Assembly (NCBI RefSeq): GCF_002234675.1
Contig: NC_019864.2
Location: 13,409,582 to 13,473,581, forward strand
Length of the DNA stretch: 64,000 bases
DNA from: Oryzias latipes
Lineage: Eukaryota > Chordata > Actinopteri > Beloniformes > Adrianichthyidae
Direction: 5' to 3'
A program made the translations under genes and the position numbers. Of the stretch, positions 13,201 through 24,424 are shown piece by piece; the first letter of the stretch is position 1, and each line of letters opens with the position of its first letter. The notes beneath the pieces are model-generated. The model had not been told where the DNA came from and made no database searches. It saw only the letters and a program-made list of their open reading frames with translations.

Positions 13201-14421
13201 CTAAACTGAGAGGTGGAGATGGCATAACATCTTGTTCAAAAAAGGTCCATGCACTGAACTATTGACTAATACAATAACTGATGCTTACCGTGGTTATATT
13301 ATGCATTTCTGAAATTACTTAGTCAGCATTTTGTCTACTTTTAAATTAGAAACTCTGCATCCTCAAGGTGGCTTTCGATATATTTGATAACAATTCAGAA
13401 AGACTTTTGATTTCCTCAGTTTCCCTGATGTTAGGGCACTGCAAAGTGCTTGAATTGCAACAGGCTGTATACTCATGTCATGCATTTAATATACCAGGAT
13501 ACAAAAGTACCTTAGCTGAAAGGCCATAATGCAGGTAACTTTTTTTCATGCTATGATCTCATTTATGTATTGTTTCCCTTAAAATTTTACATTCATTTCT
13601 TATACTTCTAAATGATTTGCGTTTTCAAATTAAAACCTCGTCCAGTGCACTCAAAATGTAAACATATGTGCCAGGGGGAATGAAGACAGACATCCAAAAC
13701 AACATCCTTCCTTTTTTTTGGTGTGTGACACATGACTTGTGCATGCCAATATCAAAATGGAAAGTCTCTAAATCATGCTCGTGTGAAGCTCGCTTTTTGT
13801 CGTGGCGCTGCATTGCATCTAAAGGGCATGGCATTGAATCACTTGGTGATAACACAGTTACAGCAGCTGCAACAGCAGTGTAGATGTCTGTGAAGCAAGC
13901 AGACCACCATCTGTTTACATCCAAAGAAGAAGGATCAGTCTTCCTCCTGTAAGGTGCTTTGCTGAGTGGCTGATCGTTTATGGGGGTGGGGAGAGAGGAG
14001 AGGGTGAAGGATGGCGGGAGGTCATCGGACTTCTTGGCGGTTAACCGTGGTTGCTGAGGATTGCGTGTGTAGTCGTTTCTGGTGCATTGTGCAACTTGCT
14101 GAAATGTTATCTGTACTCCATGCATAAGATTTTAATTATTACGCCTGTCTCTGATAAGACTAGATGCACTCAGTGTCCTCTAGGGAGCCGTGTATATCTG
14201 TTATGATCAATGTTTTCTTTTAGAAATGACTATAAATTTCTAGGATTGGTAGAATAAGTTGTTCTTTCTACATGGCATGTACTTCAGAAGCAATTTTTTC
14301 AGCTTCCTTTCAAGTATAGCTGAGCATGGTTGGAGGCTTAGTGCTTAAGAGTGCTTTGGAGGAGTAAATCAAGCATTACTAACTGATGGTTCACCTCATG
14401 TAAAAGTTTCTGGCCTCAAGT
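10201..14421 (-). other. Probable long 3' UTR and downstream flank of kcna1
   Basis: This 4.2 kb lies directly downstream of the kcna1 stop and has no recognisable repeats or coding exons. Minus-strand AATAAA hexamers occur at about 12440-12445 and 11023-11028, which would give 3' UTRs of about 2.0 or 3.4 kb. Mammalian Kcna1 transcripts also have long 3' UTRs. The actual cleavage site cannot be seen in the DNA. A 166-codon open tract (13625-14125, minus) lies within it and is treated separately as a finding. Confidence 0.4.
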
Positions 14422-15894
14422 CTAAACATCTGTTAGCAGTTTGCTTTTATTTACACAGTTCTGAGTAGCTATAGTGCAATTTCCAGTTCTAAGGTTTGCC
14501 TCCCTAAAGTTGTCGATGCTATTGTTGATGTCTCCATCGATCTCCATGTACTCTGACTTGCTGACAACAGATGAGCTACGGCGGCTCAAGTCGCTTTCGG
14601 AGGGGATGTTGGGAGTGCTAACATTGAGCAGCTGGGCTTGCTCCTCCCCTTCGGTCTCCCTGTGGTAGAAGTAGTTGAAATTGGACACAATTACAGGCAC
14701 TGGAAGTGCAATTGTCAACACTCCAGCAATGGCGCACAGAGATCCCACAATCTTGCCCCCTATAGTGACCGGTACCATGTCCCCATAGCCCACAGTTGTC
14801 ATGGATACAACAGCCCACCAGAACGCATCCGGAATGCTGACAAAGGATCCTCCATCTTCCACCTCAGCAAAGTAGACAGCACTAGAGAACAAGATGACTC
14901 CAATGAACAGAAAGAAGATCAGCAATCCCAGCTCTCGCATGCTGGCCTTGAGGGTCTGGCCCAGAATTTGAAGTCCTTTGGAGTGTCGAGACAGCTTGAA
15001 GATCCGAAACACCCTGACCAGACGGATAACCCTGAGGATGGCCAGAGATGTCGCTTGCTCCCCCACTGCCTCTTTGTTTGGGTCTTCTGCCAGCTCGGTT
15101 CCGAGTGTGATGAAATAAGGTATTATAGCCACAATGTCAATCGTATTCATCATGTTCTTGAAGAAGGCTGGTTTGCTGGGGCATGCCAGAAAGCGAACTA
15201 TCAACTCAAAAGAAAACCAAATTATACAGAGAGTCTCAATGACGAAGAAGGGATCAGTGAAGATGTTTGGCTTGTAATAAAAAGTAGAGTTCCCCACCGA
15301 ATAGAAATGACCTGTGGAGTCAACTTTCAGCTGTGGCAAAGTCTCCAAACAAAAAATGACTATAGATATCAGGATCACCATCACAGACACAATGGCAATC
15401 CCTCTTGCAGTGTTTGAGCTTTCTGGGTGCTCAAAGAGGAGCCACATCTGACGCTGAAACTCCTTCTCAGGTAAAGGCCTCTCTTCCTCCCGGATGAAAC
15501 CCTCGTCCTCTCTGAACCTCTCCATCGCATCCACTCCCAGCTCGTAAAATTTGATCTCTTCTGAGAACATGTCCAGGGGTACATTCACTGGCCTTCGCAG
15601 ACGCCCTCCCGACTGGTAGTAATACAGGATGGCATCAAAGCTGGGGCGGTTTCGGTCGAAGAAATATTCGTTCCTCAGGGGGTCAAAGTACCGCATTCTC
15701 TTTTTGGGGTTGCCCAACAATGTTTCTGGGAACTGGGAGAGAGTTTTTAACTGAGTCTCAAACCGGAGGCCAGCAATGTTGATGACCACTCTCTCGCAGC
15801 ACTCGTGGTCATTGTGATCTGGGGGGTAGGTGTCTTGAGGGTGGCCCGGGACGGCTGAGGTGTCATCCATGTTATCCCCCGCTACTACGGTCAT
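14422..15894 (-). CDS. kcna1: Voltage-gated potassium channel Kv1.1 (Shaker type)
   Basis: A single-exon, 490-residue Kv1 alpha subunit that forms tetrameric delayed-rectifier K+ channels in neuronal membranes. The order is: T1 tetramerisation domain (about 35-130), S1 (167-186), S1-S2 loop with glycosylation sequon N202-S-T, S2 (216-236), S3 (251-268), S4 with repeated Arg (284-304), S5 (322-342), filter TVGYGD (367-372), and S6 with PVP (398-400). The C-terminus KSEYMEI...[12 protein letters not shown] is diagnostic of Kv1.1 and gives a PDZ ligand. Length is close to mammalian Kv1.1 (495). The start ATG has A at -3 and matches the family N-terminus MTV. Odd points: Val374 replaces the Tyr that gives Kv1.1 its TEA sensitivity, and the turret is one residue short. 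The exon retains the RNA-editing hairpin at Ile395. kcna1 versus a kcna1a/kcna1b label cannot be decided here. Confidence 0.96.
   Translation of the reverse strand: MTVVAGDNMDDTSAVPGHPQDTYPPDHNDHECCERVVINIAGLRFETQLKTLSQFPETLLGNPKKRMRYFDPLRNEYFFDRNRPSFDAILYYYQSGGRLRRPVNVPLDMFSEEIKFYELGVDAMERFREDEGFIREEERPLPEKEFQRQMWLLFEHPESSNTARGIAIVSVMVILISIVIFCLETLPQLKVDSTGHFYSVGNSTFYYKPNIFTDPFFVIETLCIIWFSFELIVRFLACPSKPAFFKNMMNTIDIVAIIPYFITLGTELAEDPNKEAVGEQATSLAILRVIRLVRVFRIFKLSRHSKGLQILGQTLKASMRELGLLIFFLFIGVILFSSAVYFAEVEDGGSFVSIPDAFWWAVVSMTTVGYGDMVPVTIGGKIVGSLCAIAGVLTIALPVPVIVSNFNYFYHRETEGEEQAQLLNVSTPNIPSESDLSRRSSSVVSKSEYMEIDGDINNSIDNFREANLRTGNCTIATQNCVNKSKLLTDV
14681..14719 (-). promoter_or_regulatory. Putative ADAR editing hairpin (Ile395 codon)
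   Basis: On the transcript strand, ACAATTGCACT (14705-14715) can pair with AGTGCCTGTAATTGT (14687-14701): ACAATT with AATTGT and GCACT with AGTGC, around a three-base loop and a four-base bulge. GTTG and CAAC extend the stem outward. The Ile395 codon ATT (14710-14712) is in the stem. This is the position of the known Kv1.1 Ile-to-Val editing site (human Ile400), which speeds recovery from inactivation caused by Kv-beta. Editing in this fish is inferred. Confidence 0.7.
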
Positions 15895-16170
15895 TTTGTG
15901 GGAAGAGCAGGAGCAGGTGATAAAGGAGGAGGAGGAACGGGAAATGTGTTGGGGTGTTGGTTAGGCTGACTGGTCAGGCATTCAGGATGAGAGAAAAAAA
16001 TTTCAACTCCTCAGCATCCCACAGCCCTTAGACTGTTGGAGGCGTCCCCAGATGCCAGGGGGGCGGTTGGCTGCTTTGCCTCAGTGCGGCTCCACTGCGG
16101 CTCTCGCTGACTTGACCATTGCTGTTCTCCAGCGCTTCTGCAGCATTTGCTGCTGCTGCCTCTGCTGCTT

Positions 16171-16725
16171 CTGTCACCCAAAGAGAGAGGGAGGGCAGGA
16201 GGGTGGGAGTGAGGGAGGGAATAATGGAATCAAACAGCCAAGATATTTGCTGGCTCAGCATTTCTGCACTTATTCATTTTTATATTTATACCGATCTCTG
16301 ACTACAATTAATGCATGGAGCCACTCATAAAAGTAAAAAAAGAAAACTCAAGAAGAGTTATTAATGACATTTACTAGTGAGGTCATCGATTTCATTCTAA
16401 TAATTTTCCTGAGTCACTTTTTTAATTACAGTGTCATTTTTAATCATGTTTTATCAAACTTTTATTGGAACGTGACTTTCAGTTTACCAGAGAAACCACA
16501 GGGCACTGCGTCTCAAAGGAGAATAAGTGATTTGTAATGTGGCACTCTAATTAGCCATGACGCATAGGATTTCAATGGTGATGAATCAACTCTTGTTTCA
16601 TGATGCAGCGCATGGGCCCTATAAGCACTATTTATGAACACATGGACGACAGCAGCATCCTGCTGGATTGGATCTCTAAAAGTAAAATAACTTTAGCAAA
16701 TGCCCGAGTCAGCAGTTTTCCTTAC
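16171..16725 (-). other. Probable intron in the kcna1 5' UTR
   Basis: On the minus strand a strong donor, CCACG then GTAAGG, places an exon end at 16726, and an acceptor TTTGGGTGACAG places the next exon start at 16170. The intron would be 555 bases. The downstream exon then runs through a CAG/GCA-rich leader to the kcna1 ATG at 15894. Mammalian KCNA1 also has an intron in its 5' UTR and an intronless coding region. The splice sites are read from the sequence; use is inferred. Confidence 0.5.
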
Positions 16726-17060
16726 CGTGGCTCGGTCTTGAGACGTCTTGGCTCAAGTGGAATCATCCAACAACACCGGTGCGGTGTCAGGTGGAAACTT
16801 TGCGTGGCTCCTATCAAAAATCAGCCTTCAGCCTCAGTGCAGTGGTAACCTTGTGAAATGCATTTAAAAAAATCACGAAAAGCTGAGCGGTCCAGTGAGA
16901 AGAGTAGGTAGCAGAGAGAAGTGCTCAGCTGCGGAGTCCGAGGTGCGCGGCGCTGAGAGCTGCTCGCAGTCTGTACCGCAGGAGAGAACCTCGCGCTGCA
17001 GTTCGGAGGGGGAGATACATTAGAGCGCAATAACCGAGCCCTTGACATTTCCAGACATCA
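16726..17060 (-). promoter_or_regulatory. Probable kcna1 first exon and promoter region
   Basis: This GC-richer island in AT-rich DNA, with several CpG (for example around 16930-17035), lies just upstream of the predicted leader-exon donor at 16726. It is the best candidate for the transcription start region of kcna1. No clear TATA box is seen. The upstream limit is arbitrary. Confidence 0.35.
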
Positions 17061-17279
17061 CTACATCAGCATAAATCTGCACCTATTTTCTTTTGGCCAC
17101 AGGTCAGGATGACGGACGGGGTGTTTTTGCTGGAGAGGATGGAGGAAACGAATTCTTTTTAAAAAGAAGAGAAAAATCAAAGGATGGTGGACAGGTGTAG
17201 CAGCGACGACCAAAAAAACTCAACAATGTCAGGCCGGTTTTCAGTGCATTTTACGTGAAAGTGCAGTGGATGCGAGGGG

Positions 17280-17345
17280 AGGAGAGTGAGGGAGGGAGGG
17301 TAGCAGCAGCAGTAGCAGGAGGAGGAGGAGGAGGAGGAGTTGGAG
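17280..17345. repeat. Purine-rich (GGA)n / (GCA)n tract
   Basis: GAGGGAGGGAGGG, then a short AGCAGCAGCAG run, then about eight GGA units. It lies upstream of the probable kcna1 first exon. Such mirror-symmetric polypurine tracts are common near promoters; no function is claimed. Confidence 0.85.
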
Positions 17346-19737
17346 GGGTTTCGACGCAATGCAGACCGGCTCTACTAAAGGACGCCGTCAGAAGTTCCTC
17401 ATGCACAACAAAAACAGTGTGCCAGCACTGGCGCAACCAGCACTGCAAGCAGGGATGGAAAACTCCATCCAAAGCCGTTGTGTTACATTTTAAAAAATCC
17501 GTAACTTGAAGAAATAACCTCAGATCGTGCGCGAGACAGAAACAAAACATTTTCATTCCATCACTTTGATTTCCGCAGACATGTGCAGTCATTTTTACTC
17601 AATTAAGAACATTTGTGTTTAAATCCAAAAGTAAGAAATAACATATTGGATTTCTTTTTCTTTTTTTACAGGTTGAATAAAATAATTTCTTATGCTAAAT
17701 CGATTGGTTCTTTTGGTAGCAAAGCAAGAATGTGGAAGAATTCAATAGGTTAACTTTCAGCACCACGGACAGCGAAGGTCACCCGCGTCACCTTAGAAAG
17801 GTCCCACATCTGGAGAGATTGCCAAGGCATGATTATGCTCATCACGGCCAATCATTTCCTATTGGCTGACATAAATCTATACAGTCATCCACAGCAGTGA
17901 TGGGCCGAGCTGACCTGCAAAAAAGGTGCAGACTTCTGCGAATATTTACAAAAATTGTTAACAAAATAAAATACTTTTCTTTATCACTGACATCTTATTA
18001 GTTGGTTTTCTGACTGTCCAATCACAATCAGCACACGAATGGATTCTTGTTTTAAACATAAAGTCTAATTTTTAGAGTTCGAGTTTCAGGACAAAGGAAA
18101 CGTGAGAACAGCCAACAACTCTTTGACATTCAGGCTTATAGAAAAATAAAATGTTTATTTTAGTCAAAAATTCACATGAGTGCATATCATGCATGTTAGC
18201 AAAACAATTTCTGATTTTTGTGGCTGCATGGCAATCAGTTAAGAAGGATCAAAGTCAAGTTCTGTAAAAGACATTGAAAATTAAGATTTACAAAACTGTA
18301 ACGTATATACATCAAGCATTTTTGCAAAAATACATTTACAAAGCAAAAGAATGTTCTTGACACTCAAAAAGTGGCAGACAGAAGCTGATGTCCGCCAGGA
18401 AGTCTCTGCAACTTTGTCAATGCATGGAGTAATCCGCAAGAAAAGGATCCATTACTTTGGAGAAGAGGATGTCAGGCTTTCCTTAATCCTTGCCTTTCTG
18501 CACGTAAACAGAGAACAAACCACAATGTTAACAGCAAAAACAAACATCCACGGAGCCCCCCATGATTCCTGACACATGCAGAAGCAGAAGGTTTAAATCC
18601 AGGGAAATGCTCCTGTTTGGTGCGTGAACGTTTTGCTGTCTGCAGAGGTATCAATCATCCACAAAGCGGCGCTCAGAGATCACCACTTCTGGGCTCACGC
18701 TGCGATGCAAACACTGATTTTTTTAAATCTTATTTTCCGAATATATGAGGGGCAAGTTTTATATAAAAAAATAATAATGAAAAAAGTGCATTTGCGTGAA
18801 GATTAGGGCGTTTTTTCAGATTAAGCTAAACTCCAAGGTGATGGTTAATATTCGTGTTTTTCAGAGTAAAATTATTTACACATTAGGAAATAAATATTTG
18901 ACTTTGTTATGAGATTATGCGACTGGGGTGTGCTTAAGTGCCAGTTTTAATTTCTCTGCATTAAATTTCAGTTTTGTAGTTTTTAAACATATTTCACATT
19001 CATTAAACAATGTTGTGCTGAGCCTTTTCCAAGAACCCTAAGCCCTCTTCAGCTAAGAAATCGTTGTGACACGCAGACACACAAGCAGTAATACGATTTG
19101 GAAGCTTCACTTTCTGCGTTTTGCTTGTGGGACTCCCTGCGCAGGACCCGCTTCCTTGTGCGTTTTGACGCACAGGTGAATCGTAGTTGGTTCGCTCAGA
19201 CGCGTGAAACTGCAAGGGAAAAAGTGTTCGATTCTCGAATGCAAATGTACTTTAATCTACCATTTCAAACATTTCAGACGTATGTGATCGATATTTATGT
19301 GGCTGTAGGTATTTTGACTGTGTGTAAATTTGTGTTTCTTTGTAGCTTTTTATTCTTATGGACCTAAAACAAAGAAATTCTAATTTTTCCTTTTCTTTTC
19401 TCAATTGATACTTCACATTTTACGCATGTAACTCAGAGACCTTGCCCTGTTGTTTGACCCGCCTGCTGTGGAATCGTGTAAAATGACACCTTAAACTCTT
19501 AAACGCATGGACGTGACATGCACAATAAGTCCATGCAATGCGCTATTTATATGCGTTGCCATGATGTCATGTTGGGTCTAATAATAACCCTCGTTTGTGA
19601 AAATGAGAGCTCACACATAATGCTGTGGAATACCGCTTTTTCTTTGTTTGTTTTTTTCTTTTCTTTTTTTAAGGAGCTGCTGGCAGTATAAACACAAGTT
19701 CCTACAAAAAGCAAACTCACCACAAATCCACTCTTAG
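17346..19737. other. kcna1-kcna6 intergenic region, including probable kcna6 3' UTR
   Basis: No coding exon is recognised between the two channel genes. A minus-strand AATAAA hexamer at about 18154-18159 lies about 1.6 kb below the kcna6 stop and is a plausible polyadenylation signal. The segment 17750-17900 is GC-balanced and may be regulatory. No repeats stand out, which suggests the interval is kept free of insertions. Confidence 0.4.
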
Positions 19738-21177
19738 TCACACATCCGTCAGTTTCCCCACATATGCATCTGACTGATTCGTGCTTGGATGCGTCAGGGT
19801 CTCCAAGTCGTCGCTTTCCTGATAGGACTCCGTTTGGGAAAGCGACAAGTTACTTCGGATGGAATCTCCTTCACCTGTGTAGGGCTGCTGCTCCACCAGC
19901 CCACAAGTCACGTGGACATGCTGCACATTTTCCTCCTCTTCATTCTCTCTGTGATAGAAATAATTGAAATTGGAAACGATCACTGGAACGGGTAGAGCTA
20001 TGGTCAGAACTCCGGCGATTGCACACAAAGATCCCACGAATTTGCCTCCAATGGTGGTGGGGCACATGTCTCCATACCCAACTGTAGTCATAGTCACCAC
20101 AGCCCACCAGAATGCATCGGGTATGCTCGAGAACTCAGAGTTGGGGTCCTCCACCTCAGCAAAGTAAACCGAACTAGAGAACAGAACAACTCCGATGATC
20201 AGGAAAAATATCAGCAGTCCCAGCTCCCTGAGGCTAGCGCGAAGCGTTTGGCCCAGAATCTGCAGACCCTTGGAGTGTCTGGACAGTTTGAAAATCCTGA
20301 AAACACGGACCAGACGGATGACCCTCAGAATGGCCAGAGAGGCAGCCTGCTGACTGCTGCCCTGATGCTCTGCCAGATCCATGCCTAAGGTGATGAAATA
20401 TGGAGCTATGGCCACAACATCAATCAAGTTCATGATGTTTTTAAAAAAAACCGGCTTACTGGGACAAGACAGAAACCTCATCATGAACTCAAAGGAGAAC
20501 CACACGATGCACAGCGTCTCCACCATAAAGAAGGGGTCTGTGAACGGGCTGGGCTCCTTGCCATGTGCGCTTCCATTGGCATGGTTATCGGGCTCTGGGG
20601 GGACATCTTTAAATTCAGGTAAGGTCTCCAAGCAGAAAATAACAATGGATATCAAAATAACCATAACTGACACTATGGCAATCATCCGCGCAGGTCCAGA
20701 GCTCTCTGGATACTCAAATAGGAGCCACACCTGACGTTGGAACTCATTGGAGGGCAGCGGGCGTTCCTCCTCTCTGGGCAAGCCCTCATCGTCTTTGAAA
20801 AGTTCAATCACCTCCTCTTCCAGCTCATAGAACTTTAATTCCTCCAGGAAAATATCCACAGGAACACTTACAGGCCTCCTGAGCCTTCCTCCTGACTGAT
20901 AGTAATAGAGGATAGCGTCAAAGCTTGGTCTGTTCCTGTCAAAGAAATATTCGTTCCTCAGAGGGTCATAGAAGCGAATCCTTTTACGCGGATCACCCAG
21001 GAGAGTGGTCGGGAAGCGGGAGAGTGTTTTCAGCTGCGTCTCGAAGCGTAGGCCTGAGATGTTGATGACCAGCCTCTCGCTGCACTCTTGGTCCGCTGGT
21101 TCCAAGTCTGCAGCATCTTGGAGCAGAGGAGTCACTGCCACAGTCTCTTCGTGATCGTGCTCGGACACCACAGTCAT
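19738..21177 (-). CDS. kcna6: Voltage-gated potassium channel Kv1.6 (Shaker type)
   Basis: A single-exon, 479-residue Kv1 alpha subunit. T1 domain at about 35-130, S1 (166-186), glycosylation sequon N201-G-S in the S1-S2 loop, S2 (216-236), S4 with the usual Arg/Lys ladder (282-301), filter TVGYGD (365-370), S6 with PVP (396-398), and a C-terminal KLTDV PDZ ligand. It is assigned to Kv1.6 because of [10 protein letters not shown] at the N-terminus and HVTCG after S6, as in mammalian Kv1.6, and because it lies directly upstream of kcna1 in the same orientation, as in mammals. It is shorter than human KCNA6 (529) because the N-terminus and the acidic S1-S2 loop are shorter. Oddly, Cys372 occupies the outer-pore position where Kv1.6 usually has Tyr. 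ATG has A at -3. A kcna6a/kcna6b label cannot be decided from this window. Confidence 0.9.
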   Translation of the reverse strand: MTVVSEHDHEETVAVTPLLQDAADLEPADQECSERLVINISGLRFETQLKTLSRFPTTLLGDPRKRIRFYDPLRNEYFFDRNRPSFDAILYYYQSGGRLRRPVSVPVDIFLEELKFYELEEEVIELFKDDEGLPREEERPLPSNEFQRQVWLLFEYPESSGPARMIAIVSVMVILISIVIFCLETLPEFKDVPPEPDNHANGSAHGKEPSPFTDPFFMVETLCIVWFSFEFMMRFLSCPSKPVFFKNIMNLIDVVAIAPYFITLGMDLAEHQGSSQQAASLAILRVIRLVRVFRIFKLSRHSKGLQILGQTLRASLRELGLLIFFLIIGVVLFSSSVYFAEVEDPNSEFSSIPDAFWWAVVTMTTVGYGDMCPTTIGGKFVGSLCAIAGVLTIALPVPVIVSNFNYFYHRENEEEENVQHVHVTCGLVEQQPYTGEGDSIRSNLSLSQTESYQESDDLETLTHPSTNQSDAYVGKLTDV

Positions 21178-24100
21178 CTTTTTTTACCCCTTCCAAGGGT
21201 AAATCTGTTTAACTCCTCCTGTGCCCCAAACGGCTGTCAACCCCCGGAGAACAAGCTCTTCTTTTTTTTCCGTCACCCTCTGTCATTTACATCCAAAATG
21301 AGTTCTTCTGCTGTTGATTTTTGCTTCTTTTTTTTGTCAAATTAGTGCCTCTGAATAGTGCACACACATCTCCACTTGCATAAGCTGTACTAGTGGCTCC
21401 AGGAGGCTATCATATTCACACCGTTTTAAACTCCAAAGCCCTCCCCATGTTAGAAGACCAGATGACACTTGTTGCTGCTACTGCCTGTCCCTCTCATATT
21501 CACTCACCTCATAGCATTGCAGCAGTTTTAAACAAGTAGCCTTATAAGATCACCTTTAACACGGCCTCCATGCATGTTTGTGTCAAACATTGTATTTTTT
21601 GTGCTCTCCGCTTTAAGATTTGGTAATTTTTAAAAATACTGTCCTCAAAAATGGATTCCACAGCCCTGAAGGTCCTTCATTCATAAAATCAGAAAGTTAT
21701 TCTTGTCATCTCTGCAGCTACATATTGGATGCGTCTTTTAAAATACATCAACCAAATACTAAAACCAGGACCTGAAACCCACCCGACCAGTGGAAGCCTG
21801 ACGCACACCTGAGTCACCAGAAAGGAAACTGCCTTCAAGAAAAGCATACATTGGTGCCCACAGTCAAAGACCTCAATTGTACGGAAAATTCCTCCTTTCC
21901 CTACATTTGTGAGTGTAAAGACAGGTACTGTAAATATCAATTAACACAAACATTGTTTTATTTTGAAAAAATAAAGTGGAGAGGTTCTGTAAATGTGAAA
22001 AGTTACATTATTGTGAAAAAACTTGACCCTAAAAAAAGATTTATTTTTTTTACTTGATCCGACTGGAATTAGCCACATTTTTGGCAGATTACAGTATGAA
22101 TAGGAAGTTGTGATATTTTTGGAAGATTATTATTTTCCTATCTTCTGAACAGGTAGAGTAAAACAAAAAGAAACAGGAAGCCAAGAATAAAGATATTTTT
22201 TACAAATAAAAGATTAATAATATAAATTTACCTAACACAGACCTGTCTGTTTGCATGTCACAGCTCACAGTAGTCATTTCCTTGTAGAGTTTATGTAGAA
22301 TTCACTTTTCAATCTGATTTTAAACCATTAAAAGTTGTTCTTTGAGATTAAATCTGTGTTTTAAGTGACACTTGTCCATTGCATCAAAACTGCAAGATAC
22401 CAGTAAAGGTTCTTATACTTGTTTAAAATTCCCTGTTTTTTAAATGATCAAATTATATGGGTTTATTGATAGACTCACAACTATTTTCAGAGTTTTTTCT
22501 TTTTGATGAGCGATGTTTGCTCCAAACTCCTCACTTCAGCTAACTCCACACAGCAAACTCTTCTGTCCACTGCTGCATTGTGATCTATTTTTAGCTCTCT
22601 CTTTTTCACTCCACTGCTTTCGTAAGGCTCTGTGTCAGACGCTGCAGTTGTAAATGTAAACCTACAACAACAACAGCCCACTTTAATCAACAGGATGGTT
22701 GGCAATAAAGTATAAACCCCTATATCTTAAATTCCTTTGAAAGACACACAATTATACATTTTTTTCTATCATTTTTATGAAGGACTAAAGTTTAGGTTTC
22801 AGTATAATATCTGTTTTGGACCTTTGTGTCGCCTGCTGCTCAGATATTTGCTTATGGCAGGCATCAAATGTTAGTCTGGGTTATGCAAAAGTGTCGCCCA
22901 CTGATGGTATCCAAGGAAACAAACAACAACAAACAAGCTGAGAAGATGACACGTGACTCTCGACACATTAGTCAGTCATTACCACAGAGACTCTGAGACA
23001 TCCAGATTTATTGCTTAAATTGGCAATCATTACGGACACTTTCCCATCATCACTGTAATTACCAATCCTCAATCACCCTTGATCATTGTTTAATTTGATG
23101 TGTCTTGTGTTTCTATGTTTTGATTGCGCTTGGCTTCATATAAATACATGCAGCGAGGCTTTGCGGTCTCGTGCACTCCGACTTAAAAGTGGCTGCATGT
23201 ACCAAGGAGAGGCCTGAGGGACACATGCCATGAAGATGGCAGGGTGCACAATTGCTGACAGGGAGGAACCTTCCATCGTTATTAATGGCTCGACCTATGA
23301 GGGCAGGAGACTCCCTCTGTAATAAGATCGTCGGTTCACTTGCAGCAAGAGAACATCTGCTTTCTAATCAACGACTGTGGAGATCAATATGAATTTATCA
23401 CTTTTGGTATCATCATTGAAGCTCTGATTGTAAAAAGAAAATATGTTTTTAAAGTTTGAATTTTGTCTTTGTCTATATATACACAGGCTGAGTTTTCTTT
23501 CCAAACCTATAGCAGACGTGAGGTAATGACAGCGGCAGCTTCTGTCAGTTACTCTCTTTGGCGTTCACCTCCTCCTGAACCCCAGGCCAAGTGTCTGTAT
23601 GCATGTATGTGTCTGTACTTTTTTAAGGGATGACCCCAGCCTGTTCAAAATACAAGAAGAAACATCAAACCAGGGATAGATGTGCTGCAAGACAGGAAAA
23701 AAAAACTTTTTGATCCATAAGTCAATTTAGCAACCAGCTAAAAGAACACAGTCTGAATACGTATAGATATTCTTGGAGTGTATTGATATTTATTCTAATC
23801 ACTTCTAAAATTGGTTAAGATGTTGAGGTTCATTCATGTAAACCACCAACATCCTGTCTAAAACATAGAAAAAGCAACTGCATGGAAGGATGTTGGCGTT
23901 TTTTTGTTGTTGTTTTTTTTGTTTTTCAGAATGTGCAATCTTCCAATCTGTCCTGAGTAGCTATTTAGAAAAATACATTCTGATTATTTCCAGGCCAGTT
24001 TTAACCATTGTTCTCCATGAAAATGATTTCAGCTTTCAGGATATATTTCTTTTGGCAAAGTAAAATATTCTGGACGCTTAGCTACAATCATGGGTGCAAA

Positions 24101-24420
24101 CGGGCTTAACTGCCACTAAACAAGACGGAAGCACATGGCGGTTCAGGGACTGCATTGCACCATAAAGTCACAGGAGGTAAATATAATTTTTAGATCGGGT
24201 TGAGACTGTAAAACGTTCTCGCAGCACTGTTGTGTTTCTGTTTTTCTTTAGTAGTACTGTTAACATCTCTCATTCTGTAGCATCTTGGGAAAACTTTCTG
24301 TGATTCCAGACTTTTTGTTATCAAAGTGTTCCGCTCTTTTAAGGGATTCTTGTTTGTACTTTTGGATTTGTTGACCTGTAACTGTAAATGTTTTAATGGG
24401 ATGGTAAACGATTCTTATAG
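21178..24420. other. Region upstream of kcna6, no gene recognised
   Basis: This should hold the kcna6 promoter and 5' UTR, but I cannot pinpoint them; there is no strong acceptor directly before the ATG. The rest is AT-rich with no recognisable exon. The part at 22980-23340 is slightly more GC-balanced and may be conserved non-coding DNA. Confidence 0.35.
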
Positions 24421-24424
24421 ACTC

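Noticed and set aside
14638-15417. 259-codon plus-strand frame
   Set aside because: It is the antisense shadow of kcna1.
19738-21177. Assignment of this channel to kcna3 or kcna5
   Set aside because: The post-S6 sequence HVTCG, the [10 protein letters not shown] start and the position upstream of kcna1 fit kcna6; kcna3 and kcna5 have different C-termini.
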